Notes under the pieces: generated by a model
The model's input: the letters and a program-made list of their open reading frames with translations, nothing else
Database searches by the model: none
Told to the model about the DNA's origin: nothing
Translations under genes and position numbers: made by a program
Assembly: GCA_013122435.1 (NCBI GenBank)
Contig: WYDT01000019.1
Location: 62,001-126,000 of the forward strand
Origin: Chloroflexi bacterium AL-N1
Lineage (GTDB): Bacteria; Chloroflexota; Chloroflexia; Chloroflexales; Roseiflexaceae
Direction: 5' to 3'
DNA length: 64,000 bases
Part shown: in pieces, positions 53,165-62,925 of the stretch
How positions within the stretch are numbered: the first letter of the stretch is position 1
Layout: every line of letters begins with the position of its first letter

Positions 53165-53288
53165 CGTATACAATTTTGAGGCTCTAGTTTGAGCCAAATA
53201 CGTAAAATAATCGCCGTATCGATTACACGCATATGAAGTGTGGTCGATGCGACGATACTATTGTAAAGACTGAAAACAATGTGCACGT

Positions 53289-54362
53289 TTAACTGGCAAT
53301 CTTATTACCTGGATGGTGGTTAGCAAGATACGCACCTTCCCCTGCCCGATAGGCATCCAGCAAGTTCTTGAGCCAGATAAAGACCTGAGGTGTGCCCTGA
53401 CGAATAACCATTTGGTGCAACAACATCAGACCATCTTGATCGAGTCGTGCAAATACTTTTAGAACCTGCCTCAGATCATGGCGGTATGACGTATAAACTG
53501 TTGGGGCGGGTCGAAAAGTCCAGGGAACATTGGAGTCAATATTATAACGATTCAACATAATGGATGTTGTATGCAAAACCGTATTCACACAGGGCCATAC
53601 ACTTTGAATTATTTCCAAAGAACGCGCAGTAATAACTTCAGCTAATCGACTCATTGCAAACTGATCGGTTCCATAGATGACTGATTGTTGGTACCCCCCA
53701 ACCACCACAATTGCTGTGTCTTCCCAGGCAAAACGGTATCGCCAGCACTCCTGAACGGTGCTTGGTACCTGAAGTGTAGCATAATCCAGGGAAGCTACAA
53801 TCCGCTCAAGCGTTGGCAGCGGAAGAGCCAAGCCATCTGGGTGTACCAATGGCATCAGTGTCACGGGATGTTGACGCTGTCGATCTGGGTTGCGTGCTGA
53901 TATAGTACTTTTACCCACATGTATTGACGGTGCAACAATCGAGCGTTTATCAGACTTAGATAACACTCTCTCTCGTTTTCTAGTACGGCTTGGCATGGTC
54001 CTACGGATATTACGATCAATACTATCGAATAGATGATCAAGATCAAATGGCTTATCAAGCACCGCTGCAGCAGGGTACAAATGACGTTTTATCGTTTGCG
54101 AGGGATGGGCACTCATTAAGATAATGGGGATATGTGCAAAACGACTGCTACGAAGATAAGATAGAACATCCAAACCAGACATGCCTGGCATTACCAAATC
54201 AAGCAAAATGATATCGGGGGGATGTGTAGCAATGGCGGTAAGGGCTGTTTCACCAGTGTTTGCAGAGCGGACGATATATCCTTCCTCCTGTAAAATAGTG
54301 GACAGGAGATCGATGATGTATGATTTATCATCAACAATAAATACGGTCCCTCGGTACGCCAT
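53289..54362 (-). CDS. Response regulator with uncharacterised C-terminal domain
   Basis: A 357-residue protein. Residues 1-125 are an intact receiver: VFIVDDKSY acidic pair, phosphoacceptor Asp in DIILLDLVMPGMSG, switch Ser in LMSAH, Lys in VLDKPF. A basic linker (RTMPSRTRKRERVLSKSDKR) and a folded domain (about 185-350) follow that match no output family I recognise. The end reads VFIWLKNLLDAYRAGEG. AGGAA lies 6 bases before the ATG. No kinase is next to it, so it is an orphan regulator; output could be protein interaction. Confidence 0.8.
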   Translation of the reverse strand: MAYRGTVFIVDDKSYIIDLLSTILQEEGYIVRSANTGETALTAIATHPPDIILLDLVMPGMSGLDVLSYLRSSRFAHIPIILMSAHPSQTIKRHLYPAAAVLDKPFDLDHLFDSIDRNIRRTMPSRTRKRERVLSKSDKRSIVAPSIHVGKSTISARNPDRQRQHPVTLMPLVHPDGLALPLPTLERIVASLDYATLQVPSTVQECWRYRFAWEDTAIVVVGGYQQSVIYGTDQFAMSRLAEVITARSLEIIQSVWPCVNTVLHTTSIMLNRYNIDSNVPWTFRPAPTVYTSYRHDLRQVLKVFARLDQDGLMLLHQMVIRQGTPQVFIWLKNLLDAYRAGEGAYLANHHPGNKIAS

Positions 54363-54701
54363 ACCGTTCCTCGTACCACCTTGTGATCAAAGAATTGCTA
54401 TCCTACAAGCATCTCCAAAATCCCACTTTTATCTGGAACTCAAATATTTAGCAATGTTTATATATCTGTGTACATGTGTAGTATACCATGCCCACCAATT
54501 AATACATATTTAATTTCTTAAAGATTCGGTAACATTAGCTCCATCCAGGAAATGGACATATAGCTTTTAGAAACTCAGATATCCAGAAATCCCCCGATTT
54601 CCTCACACTTGGTCATACGAGTACCAAAAACGCATATCCTTTCGAATACACACAATTGATCTGTGTATCACAAATTTATTGAAGTAGGATCAGTAACCGA
54701 A
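54363..54701. other. Intergenic region upstream of the orphan response regulator
   Basis: About 340 AT-rich bases. Apart from the minus-strand extended -10 at 54480-54488 I see no gene, repeat or RNA. Confidence 0.5.
54480..54488 (-). promoter_or_regulatory. Extended -10 promoter of the response regulator
   Basis: TGGTATACT on the minus strand, start near 54473, about 110 bases before the ATG at 54362. The -35 is weak. Confidence 0.45.
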
Positions 54702-54986
54702 CTATTTACGATATCTTTTGAAGAGCACAGAATACTGCAAAGATGCCGCTCGACGGACAATCTGATCATCAATATGTGAATGTGATAATGGTGAAGCGCA
54801 ATTCTGTTCAAACCACATATTCACATACATCCGTTCGTTTGTACCGCCACTAAATTCACTATCTACAAAATCGGCAGTAAAGGCCTGAATAATAGCCTCA
54901 GGGGTTGTATCATAATCCTGTGCGATATGAATGAGCTTTTGGACTTCTTGCTCAGTAAGTGTTACAGTTATCGTCGCATTGCTCAT
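54702..54986 (-). CDS. Small protein, possibly ribbon-helix-helix-like, unknown
   Basis: A 94-residue protein. The N-terminal part (ATITVTLTEQEVQKLIHIAQDYDTTPEAIIQAFTADFV) has the strand-helix-helix look of a ribbon-helix-helix dimerisation domain, and the middle SGGTNERMYVNMWFEQN is reminiscent of short uncharacterised proteins of phages and Firmicutes. GGGAG lies about 10 bases before the ATG. No toxin gene is adjacent. Function not known; DNA binding is only a possibility. Confidence 0.55.
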   Translation of the reverse strand: MSNATITVTLTEQEVQKLIHIAQDYDTTPEAIIQAFTADFVDSEFSGGTNERMYVNMWFEQNCASPLSHSHIDDQIVRRAASLQYSVLFKRYRK

Positions 54987-55356
54987 CGCAGTTTTGCTCC
55001 CTTTTATTGCACCATTGCGTATCTTTACTACTCATTGAGAGAAATAAATATTATGGAGGCTCTGTCTAGTATTTTGAACTATGACACGATATTTTTACGC
55101 CATCCACATCTTTTTTTCAACGTTCAATGAATATACATAGCTTTGTATTGCAAAAGATATAGCATCTTGTCTGGTAAGATGGTCAACACGTAACCGATAC
55201 GGACGTTAGGATAGTTCGGATGTGGAAAAAGCTATGAAATTTCAATCTGTGGTTATTAATTCTCAACATCAACAAGATATTAACAGCAATATAGGTTAAA
55301 GTGCGCTCCCAAAAGCACTAGCTATGATGATAAAGATGAGAATATCGATACTCCAA
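54987..55356. other. Intergenic region, nothing supported
   Basis: About 370 bases between the small protein and the broken AraC gene. A 22-codon plus-strand frame near 55234 has no proper ribosome binding site. No repeat or hairpin stood out. Confidence 0.4.
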
Positions 55357-56280
55357 CTAGTGTCGAAATTCTTTCGGGGTAACACCAACTCGATGTTTGA
55401 ATAGTTGACTGAAGTGACTCTGGCTCCTATAACCAATGTGATGGGAGATCAGAAGAATCGACTAATCGGTACTACGTAATAGCTGTTTAGCTCGTTCAAT
55501 ACGACGGTCAATGATGTACTGATGTGGTGGTATCCCTACGGTCTGTTTAAATAAGCGCGCAAAATGATATTCACTTAAAGCAGACAATTGTGCCAAATCA
55601 GCCAGCTTAATATCATCGCATAGATGAGCTTCAATATATTCATCAACACATTGGATAACTCTAAGTGACAACTTTCCTTGATATTCCTTCACTTGAAATT
55701 CCTGTGCAGTGTAATGAGACAACAAATGTATAGATGCTAGTTGCATCAACTGTTTAGCATAGAGTCGTCCAAACAGGGATCGGCGTTTCGCTTCGGTTCC
55801 GAGTGAGCGAACAACGTGCTCAAGCATGGGGTCTTGCGCCGGAAAGCTGTCAACAAACTCAATACGCTCATAATCTCGCTCAATACCTTCGCAAGCAGAG
55901 CGCAAAAGTACTGGATCAATGTTCACGTGAATAATACTGGTTGCTGAGTCCCAGGTAGTAAGATAGTTTTCAAGAATGTGATCTGGTGATGGGATCAACA
56001 TATCTCCTGGATAAAGCGTCTCTGAGAATATGACTCTACCAACTTGATCGAGATCGCGACAATGATGTGGTGGACCTGTTGTTAACAAAATTTGATGGAT
56101 AGGTGCTATTGATCCAATAGGAATGGGATCAAATTGTGGCCCTATGTTATGAAAACAATGAACCCTTCCCTGAAGCCAAGAATCACGCATTGTCTGAATT
56201 ATTTTGGTGGACGAAATACCGCTGAGAAACTGCTCTTCCCAGAAGTCTATCCTATTCTGCTGATATTCACTGTCAATCAT
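55357..56280 (-). pseudogene. AraC family regulator interrupted by an in-frame TAG
   Basis: A 272-codon frame from 56280 has an N-terminal sensing domain (about 1-170) and the first AraC helix-turn-helix (DDIKLADLAQLSALSEYHFARLFKQTVGIPPHQY), then stops at TAG (55464-55462) after AKQLLRSTD. The next 34 codons in the same frame read SILLISHHIGYRSQSHFSQLF and end VTPKEFRH before a second TAG at 55357, which is exactly the missing second helix-turn-helix. The stop replaces a residue that is usually Leu, so a TTG to TAG change is likely. Without it the protein loses half of its DNA-binding unit. Confidence 0.82.
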
Positions 56281-56366
56281 AATGCTCTGACATCAAAGTT
56301 GGGTCAACATCTATAACATGTCCGAGAGGGAAAGTAGCGTTCAATGTCTTCAATGAAGCTCAGGAG

Positions 56367-56960
56367 TTATTCCCTAACAGCTTTACGATAATTTCGCGCC
56401 TCCCATACGGCCTTCAAAGCCACCGAGACCAGCGAGATAAATTGGACAAAATGATGTTCATCTTCCTCTGTAAACTCACCCTCACATTTGTCGGAAAGCT
56501 GTAACAACCCCCAGTTTGTACCATCCTGACTCACTAACGGTGCTGCCATCCATCCACGCATTGGTGGATGCTTGTCTCTCTCCGTACCAAACTGCTTCCA
56601 CTCTGGATGTGCTTCAAGTTCAGACTAGATCAACCGAACCAGCTTATTATGCTCAAGCACCCAGCCATGAATGCCGTATCCGGTAGCAAGAGTTTGATAT
56701 GCAGCCCAAGCTGCATACTTTTCTGATAGGGAGAAAAACTTCCGTATTGGAAAACCACCCCTTCTGGACGATAATAGCTGCTGCTGATTGATGAGCACCA
56801 ATAAGAGCACATATGATTTAGCCGTACTTAACACTTTGTTAGCACCTTCCACAAAAGCTTCATCTATTTCGCCAGGATTAGACATTATTGGGTTAGAAGT
56901 TGCATCAGTAACCTGGTTTTTGTATACATTTGTGTAAGCTGATTTAACAGGATCGTTCAT
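56367..56960 (-). pseudogene. GAF domain protein interrupted by an in-frame TAG
   Basis: The first frame (56960-56625) carries the GAF N-terminal half ending GYGIHGWVLEHNKLVRLI, then TAG (56627-56625). The same frame continues SELEAHPEWKQFG, PPMRGWMAAPLVSQDGTNWG and LLQLSDKCEGEFTEEDEHHF to a stop at 56367. Proteins of this kind usually have a Gln just before the SELEAHP-type motif, so CAG to TAG is the likely lesion. The total of about 197 codons is one GAF domain with short flanks and no output domain. It lies 86 bases upstream of the broken AraC gene on the same strand. Confidence 0.75.
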
Positions 56961-57233
56961 ACAAAAGGTTCTTCTTGGCTCGGCAGCTTAAATTGTTACA
57001 GTGTATGATCAGTGTATCAGAAGCTTTTTGTTTGCATACTAGCTAAATGGGTAGGGTATGGAGTGCAATTGTGGACATACGATGGGTCGCTCAGGATAGA
57101 CCCGAACAACCCATAAAAGTGTATGTGTAAAATCGATATAGCTCTGTACAGTCAGGTATATGAATCACTGTGATGAAAAGGACCGTTCATCACGGGAGAT
57201 GTATCATCATACTTATTTCATATTTGGAAATGA

Positions 57234-58720
57234 TCAGATACGTTCCAAGTACAAACGAACGATATTGGCAGGCTCCTGACCTCCTTCCAAAAAATTACCA
57301 GTTGTCAAAAACAGAAGTTCGTCACCACTCGGGCTGGCAGGATCGGAGAATACAGCCGTACACCCATCACAACCACTCTCTATAACATTTGACACATTTC
57401 CGTTCGGATCAATGCTGAGAACAGCTTCAGCATGGGTTGTGGCGTATATTGTGCCATCTATAGCCACCATAAAATCGTCAATCGGTCCTGTATCTGCAAA
57501 GACAGAAGGAACGCCATCAGGCATGGAACCAGTTAACGGCAACTTCATTAATGTTCCCCGCGAACTGTTGGAGATGAGTAGAGTATTATCAACCACCTTA
57601 ATTCCATTCGCCCCCGGACGAAACTCTTCGACAGACGGATCTTGCGCGAGCAACTCGTCCTGTAACCAGGACGAAACTGAACCATCCTCTGGATCAAAAA
57701 CCCATAGAGTAGCCGCTATCGAGTCTGCTATCAAATACCTTTCATCAGGAAGCTGTGTCATGCCATTGAGAAATCTAGCGTCTGGAACAGTAATGACTTC
57801 TTGTACACTTCCATCAGTAGTTAATTGCAGCAGTTGGTTGCTGGCAGTAAATTCATCAGGACTCTCAGTAAAAGGAATATTATGAGCACTGATCAGAAAT
57901 CCTTGCGGCAACACTAATACTGCTACAGGATGGGCAGGAAGTTGCGCTACCTCTTCAACTTCGTTGTTTGCTTTGTAGGCATACAGCGCCTTTTCAAAAT
58001 AGTTTGTAAAATACAGTGTTCCATCATCCGCTATATCACCATTTTCCAAAAAATCTCCATTCTGAAATTCGGCAACCACTTCAAGAGGCTGTGCCGCCCC
58101 CATCTGGAACCCTCTCTCCGTCGGTCGACCAGAGGGGTCACACATCGAGTCAGTACGTTTGCCAGGGTACAAAAACCTATCTTCAATCGAAATGACATCA
58201 TAGTCTGCCTGACATTCTTCAATAGACTCTATAAATGAACATCCCTCTGCTGATACATCTACTTTTTTGTTAAGCGACAGATCGCAAGACTCGAAACCAA
58301 GTGATGCAATGGCATCGATATCATCCGTCTGTAATGTAAGAGACTTTTGATCAAATGAAAAGGTCCCCTCAAACGCATTTTCCAGCACGGGTGAGGGACC
58401 TGTAATATCATAAGGTCCTTCATAATCGATTGCAAACAAAGAGAAAGTTGTTGCTTCGTCACCAAAAACCTCTATTTTGATAGACCAACGATCTGCTCAA
58501 CATTAAGAGTGCGGAGTGCATATGAGTTCTCACCGGGTTCTGGTGCCACACTCCGCCAACCTCCTATAAGCTCCTCCTGAAATGCAGAAATATCACTCTC
58601 TGCAACAGATACACCCTCATTAAGTGCCAACTCACTGCTCGGAGTAATTGTGCAGGCTGTCACAAACAAAGCCAATATAAGAAGGGCAAGTGCTTGTGCT
58701 TTTGAATATGTTGGACTCAT
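57234..58720 (-). pseudogene. SMP-30-like beta-propeller lipoprotein with a frameshift
   Basis: The N-terminal piece (58720-58472) has a lipoprotein signal (ALALLILALFVTAC) and ends ...EQIVGLSK. The rest (open from about 58490 to 57234) continues KIEVFGDEATTFSLFAIDYEG and a six-bladed propeller (NGDIADDGTLYFTNYFEKALYA, NGIKVVDNTLLISNSSRGTL) typical of SMP-30/gluconolactonase-like proteins. Adding one A to the AAAA run (plus-strand TTTT at 58475-58478) joins them exactly. It would be a periplasmic or surface lipoprotein of about 490 residues. A real mutation and a homopolymer sequencing error are both possible. Confidence 0.75.
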
Positions 58721-58760
58721 CTTATTACCTTATTCCATTACACGCATCAGTTAGAGATGG

Positions 58761-59507
58761 TTACTGCCCTAATGCCTGGACAACCAATTTGGCAGCATTG
58801 CTCCCGGCATACTGCTGTTGACCAGTTATCAAATTACCATCGCGTATGGCAAATGGCTTGAACATGCTATCAACCATAAAATTGGTGTTTGGTAACTTTC
58901 TAGCTTCGGCCTCAATCCGAAAAGGTTGGATCTGTTGCCCAACAAAACTATCTGCATAATCCTCTTCCGAGTCAGCAAATCCGGTCCACGTTTTACCATC
59001 TACAAGCAGATTGCCATTTGATAGGCGTGCTTTGAGCAAAATACAGGTCGCGTGGCAAATAACTGCTGTCATTTTGCCACTTTCATAGAAACGAGCTACA
59101 AATGCATGCAATTTCTCATCATTGTAGAAGGTGTACATTGGTCCCTGCCCTCCTACCAGAAGAATTGCATCGTAATCATCTCCACGAATATCACTCAGAG
59201 GGATACTGTTTTCGATCAGTGCCATATGCTTGGGAGAGTTGATAAAGCCCAGGCTGATGAGATCATCTGCCGAGTAGCCACTTTCATCACGCGGGTCACT
59301 GAACCCATCCCCTTTCAACGAACCACCGTCTGGGCTGATAATGTCAACGTCGTAACCGTTCTCAGAAAACTCCCAATATGGATGCGTTAATTCGCCCCAC
59401 CAAAAACCGATTGGCCAGCCCGTTTGCTCAGAGACACTCGGGTTAGAGGCAATGATGGCAACGCGTTTGGGCTTACCTGGGGTTAGCATATCGATTGCTT
59501 TACTCAT
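58761..59507 (-). CDS. DJ-1/PfpI family protein (Hsp31-like)
   Basis: A 248-residue class I glutamine-amidotransferase-fold protein. The nucleophile elbow is TAVICHATCILL (Cys 151, His 152), with an acidic residue in WGELTHPYWEF (Glu 39), the Glu-Cys-His set of Hsp31/glyoxalase III-type proteins. LLVGGQGPMYTFYNDEKLH precedes the elbow. It may act as a glutathione-independent glyoxalase, deglycase or chaperone; the precise activity cannot be read from sequence. The start is the ATG at 59507, with AGGAGG 6 bases upstream. Confidence 0.85.
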   Translation of the reverse strand: MSKAIDMLTPGKPKRVAIIASNPSVSEQTGWPIGFWWGELTHPYWEFSENGYDVDIISPDGGSLKGDGFSDPRDESGYSADDLISLGFINSPKHMALIENSIPLSDIRGDDYDAILLVGGQGPMYTFYNDEKLHAFVARFYESGKMTAVICHATCILLKARLSNGNLLVDGKTWTGFADSEEDYADSFVGQQIQPFRIEAEARKLPNTNFMVDSMFKPFAIRDGNLITGQQQYAGSNAAKLVVQALGQ

Positions 59508-59666
59508 GTGAATCCTCCTATGAAATACATTTCTATGACTCAAAACTAACACAGAAGGGGACTCTGGTAATGCGGATTCTTGTCACGAATTATCGGGATC
59601 TTGCAGAGTAACAGAGAAAACCATTATGTAAACGACAATGGAAAACATGCTCCTCTCTAAAACTCT

Positions 59667-60425
59667 TTACAGATCTAATGTTGCACCTGCCTGATACACC
59701 ACACGCTCACCATCCCTGAAAACCGACACCGTCTGTTGCCCCATGATAATCCAGTTGGACTGATCCGGTGCTGTGTGACGTACGAGTGCGGTGTCCTCGT
59801 CGACACCAATGACAACAATGCCTTCTGGTGCTGATGCCAGCATCTGTTGGAAGGTATCCGGTTCAATAAAAGCGGTAATACGATCAAAGTGGGGCAAAAC
59901 GGCCAATCCTGGCACAAGGCCGAATGCAGGTGTCCATTGTGGTGGCTGACCACTCACTGCGGCGCGCACATTCAGCGTATAACTACCGAGCATCATCGCC
60001 CCGGCGCTGCATCCAGCAAGCACGGCTCCTTGTTCGTAGCCATCTACCAACGCATCCCACGCAGGCGTATCCCGCAATGTCTCTACAACATACTGTGGAT
60101 TACCGCCAGAAAAGTAGTATAGATCGGCGTGACGTATAGCTGCCGCAACTTTGGGGTTATTTGCATCTTCACGGGTTACCAACATCACCGGCGTAACTTC
60201 GGCATCCAATGCCTCGAAATGCTTTACACCCATATTATTCCAACGCTGCGGCATGCCCTGCTCCAGGCCACTCGCAGTGGGCAATATTACCACACGCTTC
60301 TTGCGTACACTACTAATTGTGTCTAATAAATAGCGATCAGTAGTGTTCATTGCGTTGGTATATTCGCCTGAACCCACCAGAGCGATGGTCCCTGACATCG
60401 CACGTTGTACGTTAGCTCTGTGCAT
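59667..60425 (-). CDS. Peptidase S51 family protein, second copy
   Basis: A 252-residue S51-type serine peptidase. Signature parts are GTIALVGSGEYTNAMN, LYYFSGGNPQYVVETL, the nucleophile in AVLAGCSAGAMMLGSY, PGLAVLPHFDR and VVIGVDEDTALV. It is related in fold but not closely to the protein at 49949 (Ser context GCSAG versus GSSAG). Members cleave Asp-containing dipeptides or cyanophycin. AAGGAA lies 7 bases before the ATG. Confidence 0.85.
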   Translation of the reverse strand: MHRANVQRAMSGTIALVGSGEYTNAMNTTDRYLLDTISSVRKKRVVILPTASGLEQGMPQRWNNMGVKHFEALDAEVTPVMLVTREDANNPKVAAAIRHADLYYFSGGNPQYVVETLRDTPAWDALVDGYEQGAVLAGCSAGAMMLGSYTLNVRAAVSGQPPQWTPAFGLVPGLAVLPHFDRITAFIEPDTFQQMLASAPEGIVVIGVDEDTALVRHTAPDQSNWIIMGQQTVSVFRDGERVVYQAGATLDL

Positions 60426-60504
60426 AATTCATTCCTTACTATTGGGATTCTAGAGACTCACAAAGCACTGTAACCCTTGCAAGTCTCTGTAAGCTATTTC
60501 GCTG

Positions 60505-62892
60505 TTACACTACCGTATCGTGGTAATGTGGATGCTCGTGATCGTGATCGGGCCAATGCTGATGTTTGTGTGTATGCGGCTGTCCCAATGGCGGCATATC
60601 CTCGGGAGCATGGGTGTGATCACCCATCAGATGATGTGGATGATCATGTCCAAACCAACGATTGGCAGCGACAAAATTCTGGGCCTGCAGACTCTGCCCA
60701 TGATGCCAGCGTCGCCGAAAGATGTCGTAGTTCTTTTTGCTCTTGGTAGCACGATCTTCTTCGTTTAAGCTGTACCACTCAAGATGGGGATGCTTCTCAA
60801 TACGATTCACTACTTCGGGACACACGATGACATCGTATCCAGCCGTTTTGAACATAAAGCTCTCATAAATATCGAGCAATCGATAAAAACGGAATTTCTC
60901 ATCAAACCACCCAACCTCAGGAAGCACTGCCCGCCTGAGAGCCATCAAATAACCCTCGACTGCATCGACACGGGGGCCATTGCTCTCATAAAACTCTTTG
61001 AGATCGTCTGTTTCCAGACCATACGGCCCAACCAGACCAACTAGTTCATTTGAAAGCGCCGTTTCAAGTGGTGTCCAGATATCACCTTGCAATTCGATTG
61101 ATGTATCTAACAACACCACGACACGACCACGGCTTGCACGCATAGTTGCATTCCGGCCTGCTGCAAAACCAGTATTGTGGTCGGCAAAGAGCACCGTTAA
61201 AGGAATGGCTTCACCGTTTATGTCACACAACCCACGTCGCACCAGATCCTGCAGATAGGGCACGGTATCATCGGTTGAGCCATTATCGACTACCACGACT
61301 TCGAGGTTGCGCCTCTGCCGATTGCGGGCAATGCTCTCAATACAACGCTGAAGATCAGCACGGCTGTCACGAGCGAGGAGATTGACCGAGAACTCATAGA
61401 GATCAGCCTCGGCGGTCTGATCCACGACATCCAGCGCTCGGGTGATGGTGATAAATTCCTCTTCGGATGGTCGTGCTTCTACGATTGGTCCCTTCCGAGT
61501 ATCTCGGACGGCATAACCAGACACAATGATCTGTTCGCGCAGGGCATCGGCCTGAGCAAAGTTCTTGGCGACACGTAACCCCTCACGTTCGTTAATCAGT
61601 GCTATTAGTTGCGCTGGAAGCTCGATGGAAGGCTCTTCTACCGGATTGTGCAGTGCCTCCGCGAGTTGCAGCCCCAGCACCTGATCGACATCAAGCAGTA
61701 TTGCCAGTTGCAGATCTGTCGGCAGTGGCGTACCACGACCACGGAGCATGTCCCACACAATCGCAAGTGCCAACGGAATATTGAGATCACGCGCTATGGC
61801 AGCACAAATCTGCTGGTATGGTTCGGTTGATCGCACCAGCTCGCACTCTGGCAAGCGATCCAGCTCAACAGTCTGGGCCAGATGCCACACCGCCTGACGC
61901 AGACGATACAACGACTTTTGCGCGGCACGTAAGGCACTGAAGGTAAAGTTGAGGCGACTGCGATAGTGCACCGTCGCAAAGAGATAGCGCAACGCCATTG
62001 GCTCAAAACCGCGTGCCTCAATATCTTCGAGTGTGTACGCATTACCCGTCGATTTGGCCATCTTCAGCCCATCGGCCAGGAGGTGCTGGGCATGCACCCA
62101 GATGTTCACAAAACGCTCGTCAGTGAAGCCTTCGCTCTGAGCCAGTTCACATTCGTGATGAGGAAAAATGTTATCTACACCACCTGTGTGAATGTCAAAG
62201 TGTCGACCCAGGTATTTGATCGACATCGCACTACATTCGATATGCCAGCCAGGAAAGCCACGCCCCCACGGGCTATCCCATGCCATCTCACGCCCCGGTT
62301 CAGCCAATTTCCAGAGGGGGAAATCTTCAGGATTGCGTCGCTGGGTGTTCAGCGTATCACGGACACCCTCCATCAGGTTTGCAAGCAGATTGCCCGACAA
62401 CTGGCCATAATCAGGGTAATTATGAATGTCAAAAAAGACATTGCCATCGACCACATAAGCCAGACCCTTACGCTCCAACTCTTGAACAATCTCGATCATT
62501 TCGGCGATGTGTTCGGTTGCGCGGGGGAAAACCTGGGCTGGTAATATATTCATACGCGCTTCGTCATCAAGAAAAGAATCTGTATAGAATTGAGCTATAT
62601 CTGCGGAGGACTTTCTTTCCTGGCGGGCCTGTGCCAGAATCTTGTCTTCGCCCTGGTCAAGCCGTTCTACACGCATATGCCCAACGTCGGTGATATTCTT
62701 GACATGCAACACTTCCAAACCTTCCGATACAAGTGCACGCCGCACCCAATCGGCCATAAGAAAGGTCCGCAGATTACCAATATGAATATTACGATACACG
62801 GTCGGACCACAGGAATATATCTTAACGATTCCTGGCTCAATCGGCTCGACTGATTCTATTTTTCTTGAAAGTGTATTGTATAACTTAAGCAT
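60505..62892 (-). CDS. cysS: Cysteinyl-tRNA synthetase fused to GT2 glycosyltransferase with His-rich tail
   Basis: Residues 1-~480 form a complete CysRS: zinc/cysteine ligands Cys28 (YSCGPTVY), Cys in WHIECSAMS and His in IFPHHECELAQSE, the HIGN motif (37-40), KMAKSTGN in place of KMSKS, then the anticodon-binding region ending ALREQIIVSGYAVRDTRKGP. Residues about 505-740 form a GT2-type domain (NLEVVVVDNGSTDDTVPYL, FADHNTGFAAGRNATM, VVVLLDTS), where the usual second Asp of DxD is absent. The last 47 residues contain 15 His in HxH patterns. Charging of tRNA-Cys is expected; the purpose of the added parts is unknown. The ATG at 62892 follows a start typical of CysRS (LKLYNTLSRK). Confidence 0.9.
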   Translation of the reverse strand: MLKLYNTLSRKIESVEPIEPGIVKIYSCGPTVYRNIHIGNLRTFLMADWVRRALVSEGLEVLHVKNITDVGHMRVERLDQGEDKILAQARQERKSSADIAQFYTDSFLDDEARMNILPAQVFPRATEHIAEMIEIVQELERKGLAYVVDGNVFFDIHNYPDYGQLSGNLLANLMEGVRDTLNTQRRNPEDFPLWKLAEPGREMAWDSPWGRGFPGWHIECSAMSIKYLGRHFDIHTGGVDNIFPHHECELAQSEGFTDERFVNIWVHAQHLLADGLKMAKSTGNAYTLEDIEARGFEPMALRYLFATVHYRSRLNFTFSALRAAQKSLYRLRQAVWHLAQTVELDRLPECELVRSTEPYQQICAAIARDLNIPLALAIVWDMLRGRGTPLPTDLQLAILLDVDQVLGLQLAEALHNPVEEPSIELPAQLIALINEREGLRVAKNFAQADALREQIIVSGYAVRDTRKGPIVEARPSEEEFITITRALDVVDQTAEADLYEFSVNLLARDSRADLQRCIESIARNRQRRNLEVVVVDNGSTDDTVPYLQDLVRRGLCDINGEAIPLTVLFADHNTGFAAGRNATMRASRGRVVVLLDTSIELQGDIWTPLETALSNELVGLVGPYGLETDDLKEFYESNGPRVDAVEGYLMALRRAVLPEVGWFDEKFRFYRLLDIYESFMFKTAGYDVIVCPEVVNRIEKHPHLEWYSLNEEDRATKSKKNYDIFRRRWHHGQSLQAQNFVAANRWFGHDHPHHLMGDHTHAPEDMPPLGQPHTHKHQHWPDHDHEHPHYHDTVV

Positions 62893-62925
62893 GGATCTGG
62901 CTCCTTGATGTTCTCATGATCTTTA

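Noticed and set aside
58472..58720. Independent 82-residue lipoprotein gene
   Set aside because: Its frame joins the following propeller by a one-base change in a run of A, and the joined product makes one sensible protein.
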